From Lachnospiraceae bacterium (GTDB lineage Bacteria > Bacillota > Clostridia > Lachnospirales > Lachnospiraceae), in contig JAEEUS010000020.1 in the NCBI GenBank assembly GCA_016290615.1, positions 1 through 33,797 on the forward strand: a stretch of DNA of 33,797 bases, written 5' to 3'. This document shows, piece after piece, positions 8,429 through 16,475 of the stretch. Position 1 is the first letter of the stretch, and every line of letters starts with the position of its first letter. The position numbers and the translations under genes were made by a program. The notes below the pieces were generated by a model. That model ran no database searches. It was not told where the DNA came from and worked only from the letters and a program-made list of their open reading frames with translations.

Positions 8429-10948
8429 ATGTTTGGTAAAAACCTTGAATTAAATGAGCAGACAATGAATACCATAGAAGAGATCGGACGTCATATGCCC
8501 GGCGGCTTCTTTATCTACAGGGCAGAGGGAAACGAGGAACTTCTGTATGCAAATGAAGCCACGATAAAGATTTTTGGATGCAATGATCTTGAAGATTTTA
8601 AGAGTCTTACGGGTTATACATTTAAGGGCATGCTCCATCCCGATGATTATCTGAAGGTATCGGAATCGGTCATAGATCAGATAAGAAAGAGTGATGAAAG
8701 TCTGGATCATGTTGAATACCGTATCATAAGAAAAGACGGTTCTGTCAGATGGATCGATGATTACGGCCATTATACGGAAACGCAGAATTATGGCGGTATT
8801 TACTATGTTTTCATTTCTGATATAACCGAAAAGCATGAGCAGGTCATCGAAGAAGCAAAGATCGCAGAGGAAAAGCTGCTTAAGGAGAAGGTCAGGAGAG
8901 AACAGCAGGACAGGATGATAACGGCACTGGCATCGGACTATCGCAGTGTATATCATGTTGATCTTGATAAGAATGATGCTGTCTGCTACAGAGCGGATCC
9001 GACTGACAAGCAGCAGACCGGGGAAGGGATACATTTTCCTTATATCGAACGCTTCAGTCTTTATGCGAACATGGCCGTCGATGAAAGCTATCGTGAAGGC
9101 TTTTTAAAGTTTATAGAACCCGACAATATCAGAAAGAATCTTGAAACAGACCCCATAATCTCATATCGCTATCTCGTTCACAGAAACGGTGAAAACTATT
9201 ATGAGATGATACGTATGGCGGGTGTAAGACATGCGGCTGACAGGGATGACAAGACAGTACATGCAATAGGGCTTGGACTTACTAATATCGATTCAGAAAT
9301 GCGTGAATCCATGGCAAGGAACAAGGCTCTAAGTGAAGCGCTTAATGCAGCTGAGGAAGCAAATAAAGCCAAGACCGCATTTCTGTCCAATATGAGTCAT
9401 GAGATAAGAACGCCTATGAATGCGATCATAGGCTTGGACAGTCTTGCACTCAGAAATGAAAGTCTTGATACGGGTACCAGAGAATACCTTGAAAAGATCG
9501 GAGAAAGCGCTCGTCATCTTTTGGGACTCATAAACGATATCCTGGATATGAGCAGGATAGAATCCGGAAGGATGATACTAAGAAAAGAAGAGTTCTCATT
9601 CAGATCGATGCTTGAGCAGATCAATATCATGGTAATGACCCAGTGCAGTGACAAGGGGCTTAAGTATGAGTGCAGAGTCATAGGCGGTGTTTCTGATTTT
9701 TATATCGGTGACGATATGAAACTCAAGCAGATCCTCATAAATATCCTTAGCAATGCGATCAAGTTTACGGATCCGCCGGGAGCTGTAAGCCTGACCGTTG
9801 AGAGGACAGCTGTTTTTGAGGATCAGTCCACACTGAAATTTACAATAAGCGATACCGGTATAGGAATGGATGAGGAATTCATTCCAAAGGTATTTGATAC
9901 ATTCACCCAGGAAGACAGCAGCAGAAACAACAAGTACGGAAGCACCGGTCTGGGTATGGCCATAACAAAGAATATCGTTGAGATAATGAACGGCACCATC
10001 GCTGTATCATCAAAGAAGGGTGTCGGCACACAGTTTACTGTGGTCGTTACTCTTAAAAACTGTGAACATGACTGCGCAGAAGGAATAATAATCAATCCAA
10101 AGGATATGCGCGTACTGGTTGTTGATGATGAAGAGATAGCAGCCGAGCATGCTCGGATCGTGCTGGATGAGGCAGGCATCAAGGCAGACACATGTCTTAA
10201 CGGTAAAGATGCCCTTCACATGCTAGAGCTTAAACATACCAAGCAGGAGCCTTATAACCTGGTACTGCTTGACTGGAGAATGCCGGATATGGACGGCATA
10301 GAAGTTGCAAAAGAGATAAGGAAGCTCTACAGCAGCGAAACGACCATTATCATCCTTACTTCATTTAACTGGGATGAGATCATGGATGAGGCGCTCCATA
10401 TAGGAGTGGACAGCTTTTTGGCAAAGCCTCTTTTTGCTTCAAACGTTATCGGTGAGTTTGAGCGTATCGCAAGAAGAAACAACATGTCCATGTTCAAGGA
10501 GAAAAGACGCATCGATCTTAAGGATAAGAACATCCTTATGGCAGAAGATGTGATCATCAATGCCGAGATCATGAAGGAACTTATCAGGTTAAAGGGTGCA
10601 AATATAGACCATGCTCTCAACGGAAGTATAGCACTTGAAATGTTTGACAAGAGTGCCTTGGGATATTATGATGCTGTTCTTATGGATGTGCGTATGCCTG
10701 AGATGGACGGACTTGAAGCTACATCAAAGATACGTGCGCTTGACAGGACCGATGCAAAGAACGTGCCTATAATAGCCATGACTGCAAACGCGTTTGACGA
10801 GGATGTGCAGCGTTCGCTTCAGGTCGGCATGAATGCGCATCTTTCCAAACCTGTTGAAACGGAAAGACTGTATCAGACTCTTGAGGAACTGATATGGGAA
10901 TACTATATGAAGAATAAGCCTGACAGCATACCAAAAGATAACAGGTAA
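8429..10948 (+). CDS. Hybrid sensor histidine kinase with PAS domain and two receivers
   Basis: An 839-residue kinase with no obvious transmembrane helix, so probably cytoplasmic. Order: PAS (about 15-135; YRIIRKDGSVRWIDD, FISDITEKH), a coiled coil, a second PAS-like region (about 165-290), a HisKA dimerisation helix with H324 in FLSNMSHEIRTPMN, an HATPase domain (N442 in NILSNAIKFTD, DTGIGM, GSTGLGMAI), REC1 (D615 in LLDWRMPDMDG) and REC2 (D753 in LMDVRMPEMDG). Both receivers keep acceptor Asp and Lys. There is no HPt domain; the preceding gene supplies one. The signal is unknown; PAS domains often sense redox state, ligands or light. It is the last gene of the cluster. Confidence 0.94.
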   Translation: MFGKNLELNEQTMNTIEEIGRHMPGGFFIYRAEGNEELLYANEATIKIFGCNDLEDFKSLTGYTFKGMLHPDDYLKVSESVIDQIRKSDESLDHVEYRIIRKDGSVRWIDDYGHYTETQNYGGIYYVFISDITEKHEQVIEEAKIAEEKLLKEKVRREQQDRMITALASDYRSVYHVDLDKNDAVCYRADPTDKQQTGEGIHFPYIERFSLYANMAVDESYREGFLKFIEPDNIRKNLETDPIISYRYLVHRNGENYYEMIRMAGVRHAADRDDKTVHAIGLGLTNIDSEMRESMARNKALSEALNAAEEANKAKTAFLSNMSHEIRTPMNAIIGLDSLALRNESLDTGTREYLEKIGESARHLLGLINDILDMSRIESGRMILRKEEFSFRSMLEQINIMVMTQCSDKGLKYECRVIGGVSDFYIGDDMKLKQILINILSNAIKFTDPPGAVSLTVERTAVFEDQSTLKFTISDTGIGMDEEFIPKVFDTFTQEDSSRNNKYGSTGLGMAITKNIVEIMNGTIAVSSKKGVGTQFTVVVTLKNCEHDCAEGIIINPKDMRVLVVDDEEIAAEHARIVLDEAGIKADTCLNGKDALHMLELKHTKQEPYNLVLLDWRMPDMDGIEVAKEIRKLYSSETTIIILTSFNWDEIMDEALHIGVDSFLAKPLFASNVIGEFERIARRNNMSMFKEKRRIDLKDKNILMAEDVIINAEIMKELIRLKGANIDHALNGSIALEMFDKSALGYYDAVLMDVRMPEMDGLEATSKIRALDRTDAKNVPIIAMTANAFDEDVQRSLQVGMNAHLSKPVETERLYQTLEELIWEYYMKNKPDSIPKDNR

Positions 10949-10960
10949 ACCAGCATATTT

Positions 10961-10989
10961 TTGCATTATTGATAAAAAAGTAGTATAAA
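10961..10989 (+). promoter_or_regulatory. Possible promoter of the lectin-like membrane protein gene
   Basis: TTGCAT at 10961-10966, a 17-base spacer and TATAAA at 10984-10989, starting 13 bases after the kinase stop. GAGG at 11015-11018 then precedes the ATG at 11026 by seven bases. No terminator hairpin separates it from the kinase gene. Confidence 0.6.
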
Positions 10990-11025
10990 GTTATTTGGGA
11001 TTCAGGAAAACATTGAGGCAAAAAA

Positions 11026-11970
11026 ATGGATAAGCAGATGTTTTGCAAATATTGCGGAAAGAAAATAGAAGTTGAGAATGCCATATTCTGTACGGGGTGC
11101 GGCAAGAGACTGGATGATGCACAACAGGCAAAGCCTGAGGAAGAAAAGGAACCTGTTAAAGAAGAGCAGGTAGAAAACGAAGAAACAAAGCCTGTTGAGA
11201 ATAATAATGCTTCTAATGATGATGATCCTAAAAAGCCGGTATCTATCGTTAAGGTCGCACTGATAGTATTTGGAGCACTGCTTGCCATATCACTTATCGG
11301 TTTTGGAATCTACAAGCTTGCTACAAGAAGTGTTGTAGAAGATGAGGTCACTAATGATGACGGTGATGACGATGATGATATCACAGAAGCCAACCCGACA
11401 GATACGCCTGATGAACCTGAACCGACAAAAGAACCCGAAATAATATCATATGACAGAGCCCCTGATCCGACAGAACCTGTTATAGCTGCATCAGTACCGG
11501 GAAGTGATGATACTGATCCAAACGGCCTGCATATCTATAAGATCGTCATAGATGATGTGACATGGGAGGAAGCATGTAGGGATACCAAAACTCTCTTTGG
11601 AGATGAGGGCGGATATCTTGTGCATATCAATACCCAGGAAGAATATGATTACATCGTTGATTTTATTGAAAAGGCCGGATATGAAGACAGGATATTCTGG
11701 ATAGGGGCAAAGAGAGAAGAGAGCCCTGCAGTGTATAAGTGGGTCGATCAGGATGGAAATCTTGTAGGCGACAATCTGAACAACCTGGAATACTGGCTTG
11801 AAGGCGAGCCGAGCTTTTACGATGACAGCACAAGCACATTCGAGACCTGTGTTGAGATGTTCTATTCAAAGAAGAACAAGAAGTGGGTACTCAATGATGT
11901 GCAGAATGATGTACTTGAACTGCTTCCGTCATATACGGGAAAGATGGGATATATAATAGAGATCGATTAG
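11026..11970 (+). CDS. Zinc-ribbon / transmembrane / C-type-lectin-like domain protein
   Basis: A 314-residue membrane protein. The N-terminus is a double-CxxC zinc ribbon (C7, C10, C22, C25). A charged linker follows, then one transmembrane helix (about 72-98), a linker rich in Asp, Glu, Pro and Thr (100-165), and a C-terminal C-type-lectin-like domain (about 168-314): TWEEAC, GYLVHINTQEEYDYI, FWIGAKREES, YKWVDQDG, EYWLEGEPS, ETCVEM, KWVLNDV. Ribbon inside and lectin outside is the expected topology. Only C184 and C275 remain of the canonical domain cysteines; their usual partners are absent. It may bind wall sugars or protein. The SH3-NlpC/P60 gene starts one base after its stop, suggesting a shared surface role. 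Substrate is unknown. Confidence 0.8.
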   Translation: MDKQMFCKYCGKKIEVENAIFCTGCGKRLDDAQQAKPEEEKEPVKEEQVENEETKPVENNNASNDDDPKKPVSIVKVALIVFGALLAISLIGFGIYKLATRSVVEDEVTNDDGDDDDDITEANPTDTPDEPEPTKEPEIISYDRAPDPTEPVIAASVPGSDDTDPNGLHIYKIVIDDVTWEEACRDTKTLFGDEGGYLVHINTQEEYDYIVDFIEKAGYEDRIFWIGAKREESPAVYKWVDQDGNLVGDNLNNLEYWLEGEPSFYDDSTSTFETCVEMFYSKKNKKWVLNDVQNDVLELLPSYTGKMGYIIEID

Positions 11971-11971
11971 T

Positions 11972-13186
11972 ATGAAAAGAGTATTTATGCGCATGCTCAT
12001 TGCATTTAGCATTACAGTATGTGCAGCAGCATCTTTAAAACTAAATACTAAAGCAGCTGATCTTAGCGGCGACTGGAAGGATAATGTCAGGGCCGGTTTT
12101 GAGAGCAGATACTCAAAAGAAGAACTCAAGGAGTTCATGGAGGAAGTAGACAAGCTTGTAGCTGTAAGGGATAAGCAGCAAAAGGCTGAGGCTTTGGAAA
12201 CAGCAAATGAAAGCGATGAAGAAGCCGACGAATACAGCAATTTTGCCATTGCCGATGTGGACAAGTATGTAAATGTAAGAACGCAGGCAAATACCGATTC
12301 CGAGATAGTCGGCAGGATGTATGACGGCGCCGTTGCCCAGATACAGGAAGAGGTTGACGGAGAGGACGGCAAATGGCTGCTTGTTACGTCAGGAAACCTT
12401 AACGGATATATCAAGGCGGAGTATTTCATCTATGGTGATGATGCCGTTGCTGTTATCGATGATTACATAGACAGATATGCCGTTGTTAAGGCAGACTGCT
12501 TGAATATCAGAGAAAACCCTGATATAGAATCCAAGAGAATAGGATATGCTCTTACCGGTGAAAAGCTTAAGCTGACAGGCAAAGCCGGTGACGAGGAATG
12601 GATAAATGTAAACTATGCTGATGATAAGACAGGCTTCGTAAGTGCCGATTATGTTTCAGTCGTAGAAGAATTCATCTATGCAAAGACTATGGATGAGATA
12701 AAGGCGGAAGAGGAAGAGCAGAAGAAACTGCTTGCCAGACAGAAGGAAGACGAAAAGCAAAAGCCTGAGAACGTAACCATAACAGAAACTGAACAGCCCG
12801 CCACAGCTCAGTATGCAGCAAGCGGAGATCTGAGAAACGATATCGTTAATTTTGCACTCCAGTATGTGGGATGTCCTTATGTACACGGAGGAAACAGTCT
12901 GACAAACGGGACAGACTGCTCAGGATTTACCAGTCTCGTATATGCGAATTTCGGATACGGACTGTCAAGAACTCCTTCGGGACAGCTGTCAAGCAACGGA
13001 AGAAGTGTAAGTCTTGATGAGATACAGCCCGGAGATATCGTATGCTACGGAAAGAGCAAGTGTACTCATGTGGGAATATACATCGGTGACGGACAGATAG
13101 TCCATGTCGCAAATCCCAGAAAGGGCATAGTAGTATACAACGTGGGATATGACAATATCCTTGGTGTAAAGAACGTTATTGACTGA
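11972..13186 (+). CDS. Secreted SH3-SH3-NlpC/P60 cell-wall peptidase
   Basis: A 404-residue exported protein. It has a signal peptide (about 1-28, ending near NTKAA), a helical segment, two bacterial SH3 domains (about 90-155 and 168-230; KYVNVRTQANTDSEIVGRMY and DCLNIRENPDIESKRIG), a charged helix (240-265) and a C-terminal NlpC/P60 domain. The catalytic triad is C316 in GTDCSGF, H366 in THVGIYIG and H378 in IVHVAN. Such enzymes cut peptide cross-links in peptidoglycan, typically the D-Glu-diaminopimelate bond. The start is one base after the preceding stop with no good ribosome site, suggesting coupled translation. Its 3' end overlaps the convergent capA-like gene by 11 bases. Confidence 0.93.
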   Translation: MKRVFMRMLIAFSITVCAAASLKLNTKAADLSGDWKDNVRAGFESRYSKEELKEFMEEVDKLVAVRDKQQKAEALETANESDEEADEYSNFAIADVDKYVNVRTQANTDSEIVGRMYDGAVAQIQEEVDGEDGKWLLVTSGNLNGYIKAEYFIYGDDAVAVIDDYIDRYAVVKADCLNIRENPDIESKRIGYALTGEKLKLTGKAGDEEWINVNYADDKTGFVSADYVSVVEEFIYAKTMDEIKAEEEEQKKLLARQKEDEKQKPENVTITETEQPATAQYAASGDLRNDIVNFALQYVGCPYVHGGNSLTNGTDCSGFTSLVYANFGYGLSRTPSGQLSSNGRSVSLDEIQPGDIVCYGKSKCTHVGIYIGDGQIVHVANPRKGIVVYNVGYDNILGVKNVID

Positions 13187-14495
13187 GGATGTAGTCCTTT
13201 GAGATGCTCCATTCACCGAAGATCTCAGAACTCCACTCCTTTAATTTATCAACACTTATGCTGACACCGCCCCAGCTTCTTATACCATGCTTTGAAGCCA
13301 GTTCGTCGGTGTAATCCTCAAGTGCATAAACACCTTCAAATCTAAGAGGTCCGGACAGATACTCCATAACAAGCGGGAGTACTCCGGACTTGTTTTCGTC
13401 TATGTACACATCGTTTTCGGTCACATGAAATACTACCCAGGCCATGCCTTCAAGCATTGACTGGCCGTTCTGGCCGGTAGATATATAATTTCCCAGAGAA
13501 TAATAACAAAGGCAGCTCTTACCTGAGGAAGTGGTTATCTTTTCAACCGGCTCGGGTACGTGAGGGTGAGCTCCGATGATAAGATCGGCGCCTGCATCAG
13601 CCATCTGATATGCAAACTCTGTCTGATATTTTGAAGGCTCTATGGCATATTCCGTGCCCCAGTGAGGGCATACTATGACGATATCAGCCATCTCATCGGC
13701 TCTTTTGATGTCATCTATTACAGCAGGATCGAGTCTGGTAAAATCCAGTTCACCTGTCTTGCTTCCTTCCTTTGTGGCACACAGGATATTCATGTGTCCC
13801 TGTACGTTAGACGGAACCGCTCCAAGATTGGGTCCGTATGTGTAATTCAATATCGCAAATTTGATACCCTCTATCTCCATAACAGGGATATCATGCAGTT
13901 CATCGGGATTCTCATGTATACCTACCATGAGCACGCCCGGATGCTGCTTCCAGACATTGCAGGCATTAAGAAGACCTTCAATACCCTGATCTATCGTATG
14001 GTTCGAAGACTGAAGAACAACATTGAATCCGGCCTTTTCAATGGCATCGGCTATCTCGACGGGAGAATTGAAATACGGAAAACCGCTGAAGCCCTTTTCA
14101 TTGCCGGCCATAATGGTCTCCTGATTGATTATGCTTATATCAGCCTTATCAAGATATGGAGCTATATCTTCATAAAGAAGATCAAAGTTGTATGTGCCGT
14201 CTGACTGCCTTCCGCTGTTTACAAGACCCATGTGCATGAGGTTATCGCCTACAGCAAGCAGACTGATATCATATTCTTCAAACGGGGGAGGTGTAGGAGT
14301 CGGGATCGCTTCGATCTCGATCTTAACGGTTTCCTGACTCTCCTGCGTAACATCATCTGCTACAGTAGTTTCATTTATCTGTTCTTCAGAGCTTTCTTTT
14401 ATAAGTACTGACCATTTAGGATATGTGATTATCGCACCGCATAAAAGCGTTCCGATAAGGCTTATTAAAAATACCCATATTATCTTTTTATTCAT
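13176..14495 (-). CDS. CapA family protein (PGA_cap metallophosphatase-like)
   Basis: A 439-residue protein of the CapA/PgsA family, with a calcineurin-like phosphoesterase fold. It has an N-terminal membrane anchor (MNKKIIWVFLISLIGTLLC), a Thr/Glu/Pro linker and then the catalytic-type motifs GDNLMH, NQET, SNHTIDQG, CPHWGTEY, GAHPHVPEPV and YSLGNY. Relatives take part in poly-gamma-glutamate capsule assembly, but no capB or capC is nearby, so a capsule role is not established. The frame extends to an ATG at 14558, but the one ending at 14495 is preceded by GAGG at the right distance and begins the signal anchor. It is the only clear minus-strand gene in the window. Confidence 0.92.
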   Translation of the reverse strand: MNKKIIWVFLISLIGTLLCGAIITYPKWSVLIKESSEEQINETTVADDVTQESQETVKIEIEAIPTPTPPPFEEYDISLLAVGDNLMHMGLVNSGRQSDGTYNFDLLYEDIAPYLDKADISIINQETIMAGNEKGFSGFPYFNSPVEIADAIEKAGFNVVLQSSNHTIDQGIEGLLNACNVWKQHPGVLMVGIHENPDELHDIPVMEIEGIKFAILNYTYGPNLGAVPSNVQGHMNILCATKEGSKTGELDFTRLDPAVIDDIKRADEMADIVIVCPHWGTEYAIEPSKYQTEFAYQMADAGADLIIGAHPHVPEPVEKITTSSGKSCLCYYSLGNYISTGQNGQSMLEGMAWVVFHVTENDVYIDENKSGVLPLVMEYLSGPLRFEGVYALEDYTDELASKHGIRSWGGVSISVDKLKEWSSEIFGEWSISKDYILSQ

Positions 14496-14528
14496 GGCTT
14501 GCCTCGTTTGATTATATTTCTCAGATAG

Positions 14529-14559
14529 TTTATCACATACGCCTGTTTTATGGTACAAT
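14529..14559. promoter_or_regulatory. Candidate overlapping divergent promoters (capA-like gene / lipoprotein)
   Basis: On the + strand an extended -10 element (TGG-TACAAT, with TACAAT at 14554-14559) points to the lipoprotein gene; no good -35 is seen. On the - strand an extended -10 (TGT-GATAAA, + coordinates 14529-14534) points to the capA-like gene, with a weak -35 overlapping the + strand -10. The two promoters would compete for polymerase. Confidence 0.42.
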
Positions 14560-14599
14560 TAAATCGCTTAATCTGATTTAGTGGATGGAGAGAAATGAT

Positions 14600-16474
14600 A
14601 TGAAAAAAAGACTGATAATGATCATGATGTCCGTTATGCTCACGGTTTCGTTTGCGGCCTGCACAAAAGAAGTAAATGAAGACGTTGAAACAATTGACGA
14701 AACCGATGAAGATGCAGACGATGAAGATGATGAAGATGAGATAGATAACGATAACGGCGATGATATAAAAGAGCCATCTGAAGAAAAGCCTGCTGAAAAA
14801 GTCGACAGGGTTTTGGGCAATGATGAATACCGTGTATATTTTATAGACGGTGACAAGCCCGTGCTTATATGTGATCTTTCGGACTCAAAAGGATATATAA
14901 GAAGTGCAAGACTTATCGGAAACCGTATCTATGTGGTTGCCTACAGTAATGATTCAAGTAAACTTAGACTTTCAGTCTATGACTGTGAAGGAAATCTTGT
15001 TGATACTCCGTATACCGGAAAGAGCGGCATATTCTTAAATGTGGCGGATTATCAGGATAAGGTTTATATCGATGTATATGACTATACCACTGACTTAAGC
15101 TATAATTCCGAGGTGCTCATATATGATCCTGAGACTAAGAAATGCTCGCGTGACAATGATCTTGAGGATGTAGAGAACAAGATACGTGAGAACGATTATA
15201 CTTTCCTGATCTCGGGAGAAAACAGCTTACTCAGAACTCTTGAAGACTTTAACGGAAGGATTTATGTAAAAAACGATAACGGCACGATCTTTGAGCTGGA
15301 TCCAAAGAGCGGAGATATGATAAAGGAGATCGTAACCGTAAACGGTTCATGGTATGCGGCTGCCGTAAGCGGAGATTATGTCTGGGTGAACGGTTATTCC
15401 GAGGATAATCAGGAGGAGTACTGCACTGTATATAATCTGAAAAATGCGGACAGCGAGAAGCTGTATGGCGGCTCGGCAGATAACAGACCGGAAGTAGTGT
15501 GCGGAAGAAACGGTATATTCTACGGTTATAATCAGACGGATGCGTATTTTCATCCCGACAGACAGCTCTTTAAGTATAATGCTGCAAGCAGGAAGATGGA
15601 TATTCTCATAGAAGAGAAGGAAAAGCCCGGACTTACGGGGTATTACTACTCGCCGTTTATGTCAGGAGCGACCGTTACCGATACGGATTATTACTATCTT
15701 TCCGATTATGATACAAAGATCGGATGGAAGAGATACAACTTTGCCGATAAAAAGGTCTATGATACCGGTGCCTTTGTTCATGAATATTCCTGGGGCGAGT
15801 TTGCACAGGTGGATGCAAAAAAGAGCATAGATTATTATCCGGACAATAAAGATAAGGCACTTTACAAGTCATACCTGGAAGTTGTAACGATAAAAGACAG
15901 CGTACCAAATGCAGATAAGATTAATAAGATATTAAGGGACATGGATGACAGGTTCCTTGAGTCATGCGCGGACCATACAACAGTCGATGTACTTGATTTT
16001 GACAATGAAAATTACTGGTACAGCGAGTCTAATGAACGAACATTAAACGATATATACAAGATCGGATCTCATTATCTGGTAATCAACTATGACGGTTATG
16101 ATTACTATGGCGGAGCACACGGTATGCCTTACAGAATCCATATTCTCTTTGATATGAATACCGGAGATGAGATAAAGCTTGCTGATATCTGCAGCATGAA
16201 TGATTCTGCGTTTAAGAACCTCGTTGCAATGAAGACAGTCGAAGACTGGAAGACAGGCGATAATTACTATTACAATACATACGAGGACAATCCCGATTAT
16301 CAGAACGAGCTGTTTGAAGAGGCAAAGGAATATGCTTCAAAGGATATGGATGTCAACTATCTTGCAGACGGTATAGAGGTTGAATATCCTCCATATTACA
16401 TGGGACCTTATGCATCCGGATATATATGTGTTTTTATCAGCTATGAGGAACTGGGAATCAATATAAACAACTGA
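14600..16474 (+). CDS. Lipoprotein with acidic linker and C-terminal DUF3298-like domain
   Basis: A 624-residue exported lipoprotein. The signal peptide ends in a lipobox-like SFAAC, so it should be anchored at the outer face of the membrane. About 40 residues rich in Asp and Glu follow, then a middle region of repeated beta-strand segments (many Tyr, Asp and Gly; DYVWVNGY, NGRIYVKNDNG) suggesting a beta-propeller. The C-terminal region (about 440-620) resembles the DUF4163/DUF3298 pair of PdaC and RsiV: YYGGAHGMPYRIHILFD and TGDEIKLADI. An ATG at 14585 is in frame, but GGAG at 14587-14590 serves the ATG at 14600. Function unknown; these domains bind wall fragments in some relatives. It is followed one base later by a methyltransferase gene. 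Confidence 0.82.
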   Translation: MKKRLIMIMMSVMLTVSFAACTKEVNEDVETIDETDEDADDEDDEDEIDNDNGDDIKEPSEEKPAEKVDRVLGNDEYRVYFIDGDKPVLICDLSDSKGYIRSARLIGNRIYVVAYSNDSSKLRLSVYDCEGNLVDTPYTGKSGIFLNVADYQDKVYIDVYDYTTDLSYNSEVLIYDPETKKCSRDNDLEDVENKIRENDYTFLISGENSLLRTLEDFNGRIYVKNDNGTIFELDPKSGDMIKEIVTVNGSWYAAAVSGDYVWVNGYSEDNQEEYCTVYNLKNADSEKLYGGSADNRPEVVCGRNGIFYGYNQTDAYFHPDRQLFKYNAASRKMDILIEEKEKPGLTGYYYSPFMSGATVTDTDYYYLSDYDTKIGWKRYNFADKKVYDTGAFVHEYSWGEFAQVDAKKSIDYYPDNKDKALYKSYLEVVTIKDSVPNADKINKILRDMDDRFLESCADHTTVDVLDFDNENYWYSESNERTLNDIYKIGSHYLVINYDGYDYYGGAHGMPYRIHILFDMNTGDEIKLADICSMNDSAFKNLVAMKTVEDWKTGDNYYYNTYEDNPDYQNELFEEAKEYASKDMDVNYLADGIEVEYPPYYMGPYASGYICVFISYEELGININN

Positions 16475-16475
16475 T

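Noticed and set aside
8450-9034. Minus-strand 194-residue open frame inside the hybrid kinase gene
   Set aside because: It is opposite the PAS region of a clear gene, has no ribosome site or motif and is explained by codon bias on the other strand.
11350-11400. GAT/GAC-rich stretch looking like a short tandem repeat
   Set aside because: It encodes the Asp-rich linker of the lectin-like protein and has no regular repeat unit.
13662-14204. Plus-strand 180-residue open frame opposite the capA-like gene
   Set aside because: The minus-strand frame shows all CapA motifs; this one has none and no suitable start signal.
14511-14516. TATAAT on the minus strand just upstream of the capA-like gene
   Set aside because: Transcription from it would start on top of the ribosome site, leaving no usable leader, and no -35 is present.
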